The translations under genes and the position numbers were made by a program. A stretch of 64,000 nucleotides of DNA from Boothiomyces macroporosus (Eukaryota; Chytridiomycota; Chytridiomycetes; Rhizophydiales; Terramycetaceae). The DNA is taken from NCBI GenBank assembly GCA_027604185.1, contig JADGKB010000015.1, positions 122,709-186,708 of the forward strand, in the 5' to 3' direction. Below the pieces are notes generated by a model that had not been told where the DNA came from, searched no databases, and saw nothing but the letters and a program-made list of their open reading frames with translations. Shown one piece after another: positions 1 to 14,179 of this stretch (the stretch's first letter is position 1; each line of letters starts with the position of its first letter).

Positions 1-3000
1 TCCTGCAGATGTGACTTTTGCTGAAATAAGGGATTGAATAATATCTCTGTTGTGTACGTCAATAGTAATTAAAGCACCCAAAATGGCTCTTTGAATTTTT
101 GTCAAATCGCCACGAACTAGCATTGCTAAGCCAGATAGGTTCTATAATTAACCAGATATTACAGTGATAGATTTTTGTTTCAACGCTACCAACGCTTTGT
201 TTGGCTCGCTCGTTTTCAACGCTTCTGAAACATCTTTGGACCATATAACTTGATTTCCGGTAACAACTACCTGCCCTACATGCTCTCTAACCCAGTCTGA
301 TCTTTTGGCTTCATCATATTCGGCAAGAGCAATTTTAATGAGTCTGCGAAGAACAGCTACCATACCTTCTTCGACATTGCCAAGCCATCCCTCTACATTT
401 CCTCTCGCTTTAATGGTTTTCAAAAATTGGACCCTTTCTCCTTCAGGACTGTTCATTCCAACGATATCGATACTCTTTGGATCATTTGATGAAAACTCCA
501 AGCTTTTGATGGCGTCAAAGCATTTGCTCAAATGCGGTTGGACTGCTTGTGGATTCTTTGTCTGGGACAATATTTCCAAAAGTTCGTCATTAGATAAAAA
601 GTAAAATCGAGGAAATAATAAACGCTTGCTCTCCAAATAGTCCTCCAAACATTTTTGAATTTGTTCAAGTAAAATATTGTTTTGTTGCATTGTTTCTAAA
701 AGACCAGGCATTGTTCCAGCTTTGATTGCATTAGGATTTCTGGACACCTTTCGCATGACATCTTTCCAACTTCTATCCACTTGGGAAAACATTCTGGCTT
801 CTTCTGGGAGTTGCCTTTGGATATCAGGAGCAGAAAAGATGCTCTCAAGATAGAGCCAGTTTCTCTGACAGATTAGCCATGCATCCAAAGTTTCTGCAAA
901 CAAACTAAGCATTTTGTCCCAGCGCTCGACTTCAGCCTTGATAGGTCCAATAAATCTCGAGCTCTTTATCGTCGCTATGGTTACCTGACTGTCTTCAAGT
1001 AGAGTTTGAATTTCCTCGACTGTGCCCAAAATAAATACATCCTTGACGTCTCTGTAAGGTGTAACAATGAATTCGGCATCGTTCCATAATTTGACCACTT
1101 TGGTAAGCATTTCATCTAGTGCTGCTTCTGATCCAGCCTGACTTGAAATGTGCCCGATTTCTTCCTTAAAGTCAAAAACCCGGCAATCAATCAATTGACC
1201 CAACGTAAAGTTTTCGTCTCGAATCAGTGGCTTGCCAACTGCATCTTGAATCTTGTCCCAGTGCCTTTGTTTTAGTGCTGGGTTTCTCAAATCTACGATA
1301 GTGGGGTACATTTTTCTATATTCTTCCACCAATTCCTTCAATTTTGGAACAACCTCATTCGGTGGAAGACCTTTGTCAAGATTGTAGGCAATCTTTAAAT
1401 ACATTAGGATTTTGGTATTGATATCATCCGTCACCAGCGTATCAAACGCTTGGGTTTTCCAGCCACTACGGTCAGGTATTACTTACTCTGCGAGTCTATC
1501 CCAATCTTTCAGACTTGACCAAAGCGAATTTTTCAGTTCGACTTCTTTTTTAGTTTCTTCCATTTCAATATCTTCATTGGACTCTTCAGGAGCAGCATTT
1601 TCAGCTTGACCCTCCTCAGAATCGGTAGCCTTTTTGCCACCACTTTTGAATAATCTTCCCCAACTCTCATATTTGGATTTCAGCACCTCGACCCTTTCAA
1701 GCTGTCTGCGCAAATCCTCCAAGTAAGCTATTACCTCGTCATTGTTTGATGAGCTGTTTAGAACCATTGGGTCTTGGGCGGCATTTCTGATCTCTGACAC
1801 TTCAGAAGAGAGATCTGTGAGCAGTTTCTCCAAGTCGCCGGTAAATTTGTTGATATTGTCTTCTTTTGTGTCAACAGCAATTTCAACCGCTTCTTTTAAG
1901 CTTCTAATGGTCGGAGACAAAGTTTGGAACATGGCTAAATCAGTTGGCTGTATGTATATTTTATAGTTTTCTAGCAAGTTGTAGAGCTGGATTGTTTCAG
2001 CTTCCAAGATGTCAACTGTTTCCAGGCTGTCTTGCACTAAAAGTTAGCGGTCAAATTACCTTTCTCGAGCCACCCCAAGTATTCAACGAACCCTTCGACG
2101 GTCGTAGGATGAGTGTTTAATATCCTGACCCAAGTTTGAATTTCGGTTAGGAGTAACTCGTTCTTGTCTCTCGCAAGTCCTGGTAATAATTTTGCAACTT
2201 CTTCAAAGCACCTCTCTGGACTTGGGACTAAGATTCCCTTCAAAGTGGTCGAATCGATCAATAGATTGTTTATGACGGATTTTGGTGGGATTGAGGTCAT
2301 TATCTGCTTTTGATTAGCAAAGTTGCGAAGGGAACTTTCAAAAAAGTCCACCATCGACGACACTACTATTCCATCGGCATTCTTTGATGCTGTGGCTCCA
2401 TATTCCAGAATATTGAATGGCTTAGCATTAACATTCTCTTCTGCTCCGGCAGCTTGGAGCTCTAACTCTTTTGCTTGTTTTGCTGCCAAAATAATAGAAG
2501 CCGCACCTCCTTCGTGGGAATCTGGGGGAGAAGTGGCCAATAAATACGCCAAATCGCCCACTTCCTTTCTTAGAGAGTCTAACCCATTGAAATATTCGTT
2601 ATTTATCCACATCTTCTTCATGTTGTCTAATGTGTTTAGCCATTGCGAGGCATTGGCAAACATACCAACCAAAACACCTCTGATTCTTCCACACAATTCC
2701 TTGAAATATCCCCCTTCGAGTACAATTAGACCAACTTGCGGGCCATCACCGTACTCTGGGTCATCCAGCCCGCGCACAGCAGAGTATGATCCAGCCAAGT
2801 TTGATGAGTCCAAAAATGAAATCGTGTTTGTAAGCTGTCCAATTCGTTCAATGGTTGAAAGGTAGATTTTCAAGAGTATGTCCAAAGTAGCCAGGTAATC
2901 AGCTAGCGAGGAAGAAAAGTAGAATCTAGCATTGTCGGCATTTCTCTCCACCATCAACTCTGTTCTAAATAATGGGACAAATTGCTTTGATTTCTCCCCA

Positions 3001-4856
3001 GCGCTTTTCCATTTTGCCTCTTCAGGTTTTTTGACCGGTTTGACATCCACATGCGTTTCCATGGATTCATCTGTATCTAAATTTAATCCTTCTTCTTCAA
3101 TAACTTCAATTAGTTCGATTTTTTGCATTGTTGCAACCACTATACGACTAAGAATGTCAGAAAATCCGTCAAACCCGCACTCAATTAGCTGGGATGTCTT
3201 CACTTCTTTTCCTACAACGACACCTCCCACCTGAACGCCGGTAAGACTTCCGTCTGCATAGGCTGCATCGCTATTCCTTTCGCCGTTTGTGTTTTCAGGG
3301 TTTGATACAACTACTCCGTATTCGTTTATGAATGCTGTTCCTACTCCTATATCGTCTACAATTACGTCAGAATCTTGACAGCCTCTGAATGTGTATTTCA
3401 AAAGATCTTGAACGGATGATATTGCAAGCATTTGCAATGTGGTCACCATCATATAGTCTGCCAGTTTAACAAAACGGGCCAATTTTTTGCACTCTGTTCT
3501 TCTCGCTGCCTGTTCAGTAAATGTTAATTTTCGGACTTCCTTTTCAACATTTTCATTCTCATCAGCGGTTTTAACATCAAACCCTCCCGCTACCAAGCAA
3601 TTCATCGAAGCTGTCTCAACAATTTCTCTAATCTGGCCTTCCCAGGGAGTCAATACTTCAGCAGTGACTTTTTCGACCAAATTCTTTTGTTCTCTAACAA
3701 AATCATTCAATTCCAACGTTTTTTGTTCCTCAAACCCTACCAATCTTTTTTGCAACACTATATCCATATTGTGGTTATTAATCGCCAATAAAGCGGGCCT
3801 AATGCAAGGGTGTAAAATAAACAATTGCTTCTGTAGGAGCTTTTTCGCAGTTTGAATCTTTGTGTGCAATACTGTATTTTTCCACAAAGTAAAACACTTC
3901 CAAGCTCTGTACCTAGCAAAAAATGGAATCTTCAATAGCTTATGATATAGCTCATATTCTCTGCACCATTGATCAAGTGGGGTAAAGGTACCTTGGCCAT
4001 ATTGATTTATATGTGTTATTCCCTATCGTCAAGTGCAATTACTTTGGCAGACATTGTGTAGTAACCCTCCGAAGATTTGGTATTGACCTGGAAAAAGTCG
4101 ACTATTTGGAGATTGTACGGATTGTAGGAAGGTTGACCTCTTTGTGTTGAGATAACTGGGATTAAATACACAAATTCGTCAGTGGTAGGGTGCTGTTTGA
4201 GGTAATCCAAAAACGAAAATGGAGTGTCCATTTTCACAGTTTCTCCCCCCTCTGCCGGAGGAATATCAGCATCCATAGATATTTGCACTTGTTGAGATAG
4301 CCTGCCAACCGCGTCTGCGGTGCTAGCTCTCTCTGTTTCATCTCTTTTGATAGGAGGGATGGCAGGCTTACTAGGAATTCCCAAATTCTTTTGTTCTACA
4401 TGTTTTTGAATTGCTGCAACTGGGATTCCAGGATTAACCTTGACCCGTTTTGCTGCCAATAGCGTTTTATGTGTGATTTCAGAGTCCGCAACATATTTGC
4501 TAAATATGGAAGTTTCCTAAGATTTAAGTCTAAAATACTTTGTTACGTGTAGTGAGTGGAACAAGTCTTGTATTTCCTGTAGCCTTTCTCTTTATTCCAT
4601 ATTCAAAATGTGGGGTTGTGGAATTAGAAGTGGTTGTTGCAATCCTCCCTTGAAGTTGCTGTGTAAATTGCAAGGAAGCGTTTGTCTGTGCTTTTATCTT
4701 TGGTAATCGCGAAGCTGAAGAAGGTCTTCTCTCTTTCGGGGTTGTTGGAGAGGGCGATACTCTTCTATCTGGTATTTCAACTTCTAGTTCTTCGTCCATT
4801 TGAGACGCGTAAATAAGTTGAAAAAACAAAGTGTTGATTTCGACATGATGTCCCAT
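1..4856 (-). CDS. Axonemal inner-arm dynein heavy chain, N-terminal part (truncated by window edge)
   Basis: Motor subunit of ciliary inner-arm dynein; the window holds about 1,580 residues of the tail and linker, and the motor lies beyond position 1. Tail landmarks resemble DNAH1-type chains: a YNPYNLQIVDF segment, then MSAKGITH (formed only after splicing), FTPLDQW, IPFFARYRAWK, and a linker-region LVRGDLTKIQRAILGAL near the edge. Five introns of 20-23 nt are inferred at 4517-4538, 4023-4042, 2037-2059, 1466-1486 and 142-162; removing them gives one open frame from the ATG at 4854-4856. The intron at 4023-4042 is invisible in the raw reading frame, which runs through it before stopping. It lies head to head with NAA15. 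The dynein identity is certain; the DNAH1 subtype is an inference. Confidence 0.9.
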
Positions 4857-5188
4857 GATTTCTAAACTAATACAGAATATAATTTAATATATTTTTAGCT
4901 GAATAAACTATTCCGGAATATAACTTGCCCAAATCCAAACTATGGATATATCGATTGAATTTATGAACGGTGACTCATCCCATTATTTGAATCTTCACCT
5001 ACGGTTTCATCTTTTACACCAACAACTCGATAATGGTTGAGATATCCATCAAGTGACCAAGAGTATTACACGAGTAAATTTCTTGTTGGGCCTAAATGCA
5101 TGCCCAAATTAGAGGCTGATGGCCTTGATCATCGCAACTAGCGCAATTGTTATTTTTTGAACTCTGATTTTTTTTCTCATTTTCCTGG
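4857..5188. promoter_or_regulatory. Divergent intergenic region between the dynein and NAA15 genes
   Basis: This 332-nt AT-rich gap separates two start codons pointing away from each other, so it should hold both promoters. I see no RNA gene and no convincing reading frame. A TGACTCA heptamer at 4971-4977 matches the bZIP (Gcn4/AP-1) consensus, but one such site is expected by chance in a window this size. Confidence 0.4.
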
Positions 5189-7826
5189 ATGATGTCTGCA
5201 GCGAAAAGAGAATTGCCGTTGAAGGAACAGCAATTATTCAAAACGGTTATTGTAAATATATACTGATCTAGAAACACTATGAAAGCAAGGAATACAAAAA
5301 GGGGATTAAAGTCACTGAACAAATCTTAAAGAAAATTCCAGAACATGGAGAAACATTGGCGATGAAAGGCTTATTTTGCAGTCACCTTGATCGCAAGGAA
5401 GAAGCGCATGAGCTGATCAAAAAGGGAATCAGATTGGACATTTCATCTCCAATTGTTTGGCATGTTTATGGGCTATTTCACAGGGGAGAAAAAAACTACG
5501 AGGAGGCCATCAAATGTTATTCTCAGTCCCTTCGAATTGAAAAGATACGATTAAACTAATAGTAGGCGAATATTCAAATATTAAGGGATCTTTCCGTGCT
5601 GCAGATTCATCTTGGAAATTTTGAAGCGTTCAACGTATATTTCTTTAATTTAGGAAGCATCACAGAAATTGCTAGAGTCTAAACCTCAATTGAAAGTCAA
5701 TTGGTTGGGATATGCCGTTTCATTTTATCTACTTGGGGAGCCAGATCTCGCAGATAAGGTGTTGGAGGAGTACGGGGAAACAACTAAAGGACAAATTCAA
5801 ACCACTAGCTCTCTTTCATTTTACGAAGACAGTGAATTTGTGTTATTCCGTGCCTTTTTGATGCAAGAATCCAACAATTTCCAAAATGCTTTGGATTATT
5901 TGGAGTCAGTGAGAGATAGAGTATGTGATCATCGCACTTTCATGGAGACAAAAGGTACACTATTATTTATTCAGCCCAACTACTTTTACAGCTAGAGCAA
6001 TTTGAAGATGCCCAAGCAGCTTATTTGTCTTTGATCCAAATGAACCCAGACCACTCTGGATACGTCAGTGGATTAGAAGAAGCCAAGGGTCTAAAAGGAG
6101 AGCTGGACGAAGCAAAAGTAGAACAACTGTTAGCAATGTATGCTGATTTGAAACAACAATATCCAAAGTCGCATTTAATTCTCAGAGTTCCGCTTAACTA
6201 TGCAACTGGAGTCGTATTTAAGCAGCTACTTGATAATCTGCTTGTTATCATGTTCCGTAAAGGTGTCCCATCTCTTTTCAATTCAATTAAAGATTTACTT
6301 TTAGACCAAGAGAAGGCAGACATTATTAAGACAACTGTCGAAAATTATTATGAAAATTTGACAAAATTCAACACCTTTTATGGGGAAGGTCATGGTATTT
6401 ATCACTAATTTAGATGTCGAATCTCCTTCAGTTTATTTGTGGGTCACATATTTCTTGGCACAGCTATCTGACTATTATAGGGATACTGAAAAGGCATTAG
6501 AATGGATCAACTTGGCAATTGAGCATTCTCCAACGGCAGTTGAGCTGTACATGACAAAAGCAAAGATCTATAAGCACGCAGGAAACTTCAACTTGGCTAT
6601 GGAAAGTATGGATTTCGCCCGCTCCCTTGATTTGCAAGATAGATTTGTAAATTCCAAATGCACCAAATATAAACTTCAAAACGATAAAGTTGCTGATGCT
6701 GAAGCTACTATTGCATTATTCACCAGGGTAGGTTTTTTTAATTTCAGGACTTTACCAGTACTGACCCGACACAAGACTTGATTGATATGCAGTGTATCTG
6801 GTACGCTTATGCAGTTGGACGATCCTATCAGAGACAGAGACGTTATGGGTTGGCGCTGAAACGATACCATCAAATTGACAAGCATTTTACTGAATTTATC
6901 GATGACTTAATTGATTTCCATTCATATTCAATTCGTAAGCAGACGTTTAGAAGCTATGTTGACTTGTTAAAGAACTTCCAGTCTATTAGAGCGCACAAGT
7001 ACTACTTTAAAGCCGCTAAAAGTGCCATTGAAACTTACTTGATTCTCCATGAAAGTGGATCTAGCGCAGAGGCAATGGTCGATGGCGTAAGCTTGGCTGG
7101 AATTGGAGAATCTGAAAGAAAGAAATTGCTAAAGAAAGCTAAAAAATCTGAGGCAAAGAAGGCTTCCGGAGATAGCACCAAGAAAGAAGAAGATATTTAT
7201 GGTACCAAATTCATTATTGGTGTAGATTATCTAGGGGAAGCTATCAAATTTTTGAAACCGCTTTTGAGATTCAATCCAAATGATCTAGAAGTTCAAAAAT
7301 TGGGCTGTAAAGTATATTTTGCTAAAGGTATCTATTATTTCATATCAGGGAAATATGGTTTAGGTTTCCAATGCTTGGCAAAGGCTTATCAATTAGACAG
7401 CTCTGCACCATTTATTCACCTTTATTCTGTGCAGCTTGCATTGGGCTTGGAAAATGGAAATTTGAATGCAGACCTTTCCCAAGGGCTGAAAGAAGCATAT
7501 TTGGAAGTCTTTGGCAAAGATATTGACTTGAATGCCCTTATCGCCGAAAATGAAAAATACTTGGCCGAAAACATACCAGAACGTGTATTAATTGGTGCTC
7601 AAGTTTTAAAATCAATCAACCCTGACGCTAAACTGCCAGATATTATTAGTGCAAACAATCTTAATTTGCTTGATAGCTGTAATTTAGAAGTAAGTCTATT
7701 TAATTGTAGGATGCGCTGTCCATATATAACTTGGTCAGTTTGACTTTTAATGATGAGGGTAGCAGTCATCAATTCAAGGAGGCATTTGGAAAGAAATTTC
7801 CGCAGTCTAATTTTTTTCAATTATAA
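5189..7826 (+). CDS. NAA15: N-terminal acetyltransferase A auxiliary subunit (NAA15/NAT1)
   Basis: TPR-rich scaffold, about 832 aa, that anchors the NAA10 catalytic subunit to the ribosome for co-translational N-terminal acetylation. The spliced protein aligns along its length with the family: EHGETLAMKGL, WHVYGLFHR, ILRDLS, the KAKIYKHAGN helix pair, INSKCTKYKLQN-like text, SYVDLLK, and a Lys-rich stretch before the last repeats. Seven introns are inferred at 5252-5271, 5545-5565, 5635-5653, 5955-5974, 6395-6413, 6728-6747 and 7690-7709. The second has AT at its 5' end instead of GT. The start is an ATG-ATG pair at 5189; the reading continues to a TAA at 7824-7826. It lies 111 nt upstream of CFAP20 on the same strand. 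Confidence 0.93.
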
Positions 7827-7937
7827 ATATATAGGATGAATTGAAATTCACATTTTAGTTATTGCATTTGAGACGTTGACTAGAGTGACATCATTCAGAA
7901 AAGCGCGTTCTGATCTACTTTCCATTTTGTTTATACG

Positions 7938-8577
7938 ATGTTTAGAAATACCTTTCAGGTAATTAGATAAGCTAACCACAGTCTGGATTTCTATCTATTT
8001 TGTACAGTATTGGGTAACTAGTCAATAATGATAGCTCCAAACCACTGCAAATCTGGGACAAAAAAGTAAGGAATGGCCACATTAAACGAATTACTGATAA
8101 CGATATTCAATCTTCAGTATTAGAAATCATCGGAACAAACGTTTCGACAAATTATATTACTTGTCCTGCTCAGCAAAATAGAACTTTGGGAATCAAGCTT
8201 CCTTTCCTTGTAATGATTATAAAGAACCTGAAAAAATACTTTACGTTTGAAGTGCAAGTGTTGGACGACAAGAATGTCCGCCGTAGATTCAGAGCTTCAA
8301 ACTATCAAGTAAGCTCGCCTAATTTTAGAGTACAACCAGAGTAAAACCATTCATTTGTACAATGCCAATGAGACTTGATGATGGATGGAATCAGATTCAA
8401 TTTAACTTGTCTGATTTTACAAGACGTGCATATGGTACAAACTATATTGAAACTCTACGCGTTCAGATTCACGCAAACTGCAGAATCAGAAGAATTTACT
8501 TTTCTGATCGCTTGTATTCTGAAGAAGAACTTCCTCCAGAGTTCAAATTGTTTTTGCCTATTCAAAAGCAGGCTTGA
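7938..8577 (+). CDS. CFAP20: Cilia- and flagella-associated protein 20 (CFAP20/BUG22)
   Basis: A 191-residue ciliary doublet-microtubule inner-junction protein, among the most conserved flagellar proteins. Segments read almost identically to animal and algal versions: [81 protein letters not shown] and [13 protein letters not shown]. Introns are inferred at 7959-7981 (23 nt), 8014-8034 (21 nt) and 8309-8328 (20 nt). The start codon is fixed by the conserved N-terminus. An AATAAA lies directly after the stop codon (8578-8583), implying a very short 3' UTR. With the dynein and MKS1 genes it shows that the organism builds a motile cilium. Confidence 0.96.
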
Positions 8578-8649
8578 AATAAATTGTTTTTTAATGCTTT
8601 GATTGTCTGACGTCAACTTGGCAATTTGTATTGTGAGTTACTTTTGATC

Positions 8650-9602
8650 ATGTCAAATAAGATCGAATTAGAAATCGATTCTGATGATGTTTTGACAGGG
8701 GCCGATGAAGTAGAAAGGCAAAGACAGATTAATGTATGTATCGATAACAAAAGATGTTTGTGGTGACAGCTAGAGAGCTGTATAAGGAAGACGGTGTAGA
8801 TGCTCTCACAGATATCGAAGTTAGCAAATGGCTGTTGGGTAATGGCGGTCATAAAGGTAAAGCCCTGGCCGCTCTATCAGAAACTTTGGTCAGATTTAAC
8901 TAACAACAGCAATGGAGAAGAGATTTCAATGTTGATAGTATTCTAACAGAAGACTTTATGGCAATGGAGAAATCAGGGAGGTTGCAGTATTTTGGAAATG
9001 CACTTGACGGATCATGTATAATCGTTTGGAACGGATCAAAGTACGTTGGTCCAAAAACAGACATTGAACGAGAAAAGGAAATGAGATTTATCGTTTACTT
9101 TATTGAATCGGGAAGAAAGAATGGGTACCTTATGATTAATTACGAATCCTCAAAGATAAATTGACAATTATTTTTGACAAGTCGGGGATGAGAGCAGACA
9201 AGGAAGATGTCAAACTTGCTTCATACATAGTCCCAATTTTACAAAAGCATTACCCAGAGAGACTGTCGAGAATGTACGTGTTTCCGACAAACACAATCTT
9301 TTGGATGGGTTGGAAGATGATTACATACTTTCTATCGCCTGCCACCGTGCCAAAAGTAAGTCGGCATTAACCAGATTATACTGAAAGACAGTCCAGTAGC
9401 ATTGTATGAATGGATATCCAGAGAAAACTATTTCAAGAGATTCGGTGGTATGGCAAATGATCCTTTTGAAGATCCAGAGAGTGCCAAACAAGTTGAAAAA
9501 GACTCTGCTCCAACACAAAAAGTGCTCAAGACTAACGCGGTTGCGGATGTCAAAGTTGTGGAAGAATTGTGGTCGGCCCCATTAGAATACCAAGATGTGT
9601 AA
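8650..9602 (+). CDS. CRAL-TRIO (Sec14-like) lipid-transfer domain protein
   Basis: About 290 residues: an acidic N-terminus (1-28), a helical CRAL-TRIO-N region, and a lipid-binding core recognised by KLTIIFDKSGM, DVKLASYIVPILQKHYPERL and the gate-helix-like VFPTNTIFWMGWKMI. The family moves phosphoinositides or other hydrophobic ligands between membranes; the ligand here is unknown. Introns are at 8734-8753, 8889-8909, 9125-9144 and 9356-9374. The third begins GT and has a normal TTAAT branch-like site but ends CG; no AG-ended alternative restores the frame leading into KLTIIFDKSG. The stop codon overlaps AATAAA (9601-9606). The domain call is firm; the specific function is not known. Confidence 0.8.
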
Positions 9603-9618
9603 TAAAGAGTTTTATTGA

Positions 9619-10302
9619 CTATGGTGCTAATCTAACTCGTTCCCACTGATCATCTTTTTTAGTATACAAAAGGCGATCATGAAGTCTGCAAGGTCGTCCC
9701 TGCCAGAATTCAATTTGAGTAGGCTTCAATCGGAATCCACCCCAGTGAGGAGGCCTCTTCAACTCTTCTTTTTCAAACTTTTGAGAGTATAACTTTTCAT
9801 TATCGTCCAACACTTTTCGTGAATCAATTATGGAGGATTGCGTTGATGCCCAAGCTCCAATTTGACTTCCCTTTGGACGAGAGTAAAAGTATTCATCGTT
9901 TTCAGAATCGTCAATCTTTTCAACTGATCCTTCAACCCTCACTTGTCGCTGTCCCCACCAGAAGGTCATCGCTGCGTTTGGATTTTGGGTCAATTCCTTG
10001 CCTTTTCTTGAATTGTAGTTGGTAAAAAACACAAATCCATTTCGATCATAATGTTTCAATAGGACTATGCGATTTGAGGGCCTGTTATTAACGCACGTAG
10101 CAAGACAGACTGCGTTTGGTTCTGAACTTGAATCCCTTTGTTTTGCATCCTTTAACCATAAATCAAAGAGCGAATATGGCTCAATGGGTGCTTCGTTTTC
10201 TACTAGAATGCCTTGGGTGTAGTTTACTCGCATATCAGCCAGCACATGATGAATGTCCATTTTACGAATTGTGAGTAAAGAATTTCCGATACGACGAACC
10301 AT
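9619..10302 (-). CDS. PDX3: Pyridoxamine/pyridoxine 5'-phosphate oxidase
   Basis: An intronless 227-residue FMN enzyme that oxidises pyridoxamine or pyridoxine 5'-phosphate to pyridoxal 5'-phosphate, the cofactor needed by the decarboxylase at 23-25 kb and the aminotransferase at 59 kb. Family signatures: RIVLLKHYDRNGFVFFTNY, SRKGKEL, FWWGQRQVRVEG, YFYSRPKGSQIGAWAS, and the C-terminal EFWQGRPCRLHDR. Start choice is open between the ATG at 10302 and an internal Met at residue 15 (RKMDIHHVL); the upstream choice adds 14 residues. It is convergent with the CRAL-TRIO gene (16-nt gap) and divergent from UBC6. Confidence 0.93.
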   Translation of the reverse strand: MVRRIGNSLLTIRKMDIHHVLADMRVNYTQGILVENEAPIEPYSLFDLWLKDAKQRDSSSEPNAVCLATCVNNRPSNRIVLLKHYDRNGFVFFTNYNSRKGKELTQNPNAAMTFWWGQRQVRVEGSVEKIDDSENDEYFYSRPKGSQIGAWASTQSSIIDSRKVLDDNEKLYSQKFEKEELKRPPHWGGFRLKPTQIEFWQGRPCRLHDRLLYTKKDDQWERVRLAP

Positions 10303-10521
10303 TCAAAACCCTACAGCGATATTTCCACTCATAGCCATCGTATTCGATTTCCTATTGGTTATCTATTTTTCCTCTGTTTATCCCTCACCAATGCTGGAAA
10401 AATAAAGAGGCGAATAATACACTTGTTGAGACATAAACTATGGAAAATTTATTTCCGTTTTATTTTAATTGAAATTTACCTTAATTCTATTTTACTTTTT
10501 TTCCAATCAACTTGAAACCAC

Positions 10522-11218
10522 ATGGCCTCAAAGCAAGCGCACAAGCGACTCACAAAGGAATATTTACTTATTACAAAGAACCCACCACCGTATATCATCG
10601 CCAAGCCGTTGGAAAGCGATATTTTGGAGTGGCATTATATCATAACCGGACCAAAGGACACACCTTATGAAGGAGGAGAATTCCATGGCAAAGTAATCTT
10701 TCCAGCAGACTATCCGTTCAAAGTAACTCCAATTTAATGTAGCCACCAGCAATTAAAATGCTAACTCCCAACGGTCGTTTCAGAACCGATTTCCGATTAT
10801 GCCTTTCAATGTCTGACTACCACCCAGGAAGTTGGAATCCAGCTTGGAGTGTAGCAACAATTCTTACTGGGTTATTATCGTTCATGTTGGAAGATACTGA
10901 GACCACTGGAAGCATAAAAACAAGCGATGAGGATAAAAGGATATTTGCCAAACAAAGCAAGGCATGGAATAGAAGACAGGAGAGATTTAGAGGTAAGAAT
11001 TGTTAATGGAAGCGATATTCCCAGATTTGGCGGACATTGAAGCCGAAAACCCACCTGCTGAAACGGTTTTAACTTTACGCAAGAAACCAATCCCCCAACC
11101 AAAGAAAGAGCCAGAGCAGAATGTCGTGAAAAGTGTAAATTACAAGTTATGGTTCAGTGTGCTCTTCAGCGGGATCTTTGTGTACTTGGTTTTGCTCAAA
11201 TTATCCACACGATTGTAA
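10522..11218 (+). CDS. UBC6: ER-membrane ubiquitin-conjugating enzyme E2 (UBC6/UBE2J type)
   Basis: A tail-anchored E2 of about 218 residues that works in ER-associated degradation. The UBC fold covers residues 1-150: start MASKQAHKRLTKEYLL, EWHYIITGPKDTPYEGG, a TPNGRF motif in place of HPN, and the active cysteine in RLCLSMSDYHPGSW, which is typical of the UBC6 class. The C-terminus has a hydrophobic helix (WFSVLFSGIFVYLVLLKL) serving as tail anchor. Introns are at 10723-10742 and 10992-11011, both 20 nt. It is divergent from the PdxH-type gene across a 219-nt promoter region and convergent with ARG5,6 (24-nt gap). Confidence 0.93.
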
Positions 11219-11242
11219 CTAAAATAAAACATTAATAGGAAT

Positions 11243-13772
<2,530 letters not shown>

Positions 13773-13945
13773 GTTGATGGAAAAACGGTGATGAGATTAA
13801 TTCATCACAACAGATAGTAGTTGGTAAACTATTCTGTATTGCTGCTCCAAAAGAATTCAAAAGAATGAAATATTAATCATGCTGGTCCTAATAGAGCCTG
13901 GATAGAGTAATTTTTAAACTAGTAATAGAGTACAAATTAACAGAT

Positions 13946-14157
13946 TTATTTAGCCAACACAGTATCATCATAATCATCATCATTCCCGAATTCTACTTTA
14001 AGTCGCAATTACTCTTTTGGAAATTCTGGTGAACAATCTTGACGCTCACTCGCTGCCTGCCTTGCATTTCAAATCCCAGTCCATCTTCCTGCATCATGAG
14101 ATCATCTTCAAACTCCTGTGAATAGTCTTCATCTCTGTTAAAGTCGGAAGGAAACAT
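13946..14157 (-). CDS. Tiny acidic protein, possibly related to the COP9 signalosome acidic subunit
   Basis: Sixty-three residues after removal of a 20-nt intron at 13993-14012. It begins MFPSDFNRDEDYSQEFEDD, has a basic-hydrophobic middle (RQRVSVKIVHQNF), and ends in a run of Asp and Tyr. Small proteins with a Phe-containing motif followed by an acidic tail occur as the COPS9/CSNAP subunit and plant SMAP1; the resemblance here is weak and I do not assign the function. Support for coding is that the intron has the local consensus and joins two open segments. It sits between ARG5,6 and the secreted-protein gene, all on the minus strand. Confidence 0.45.
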
Positions 14158-14179
14158 GATTGAAAAGTTTTTTTTAAAA

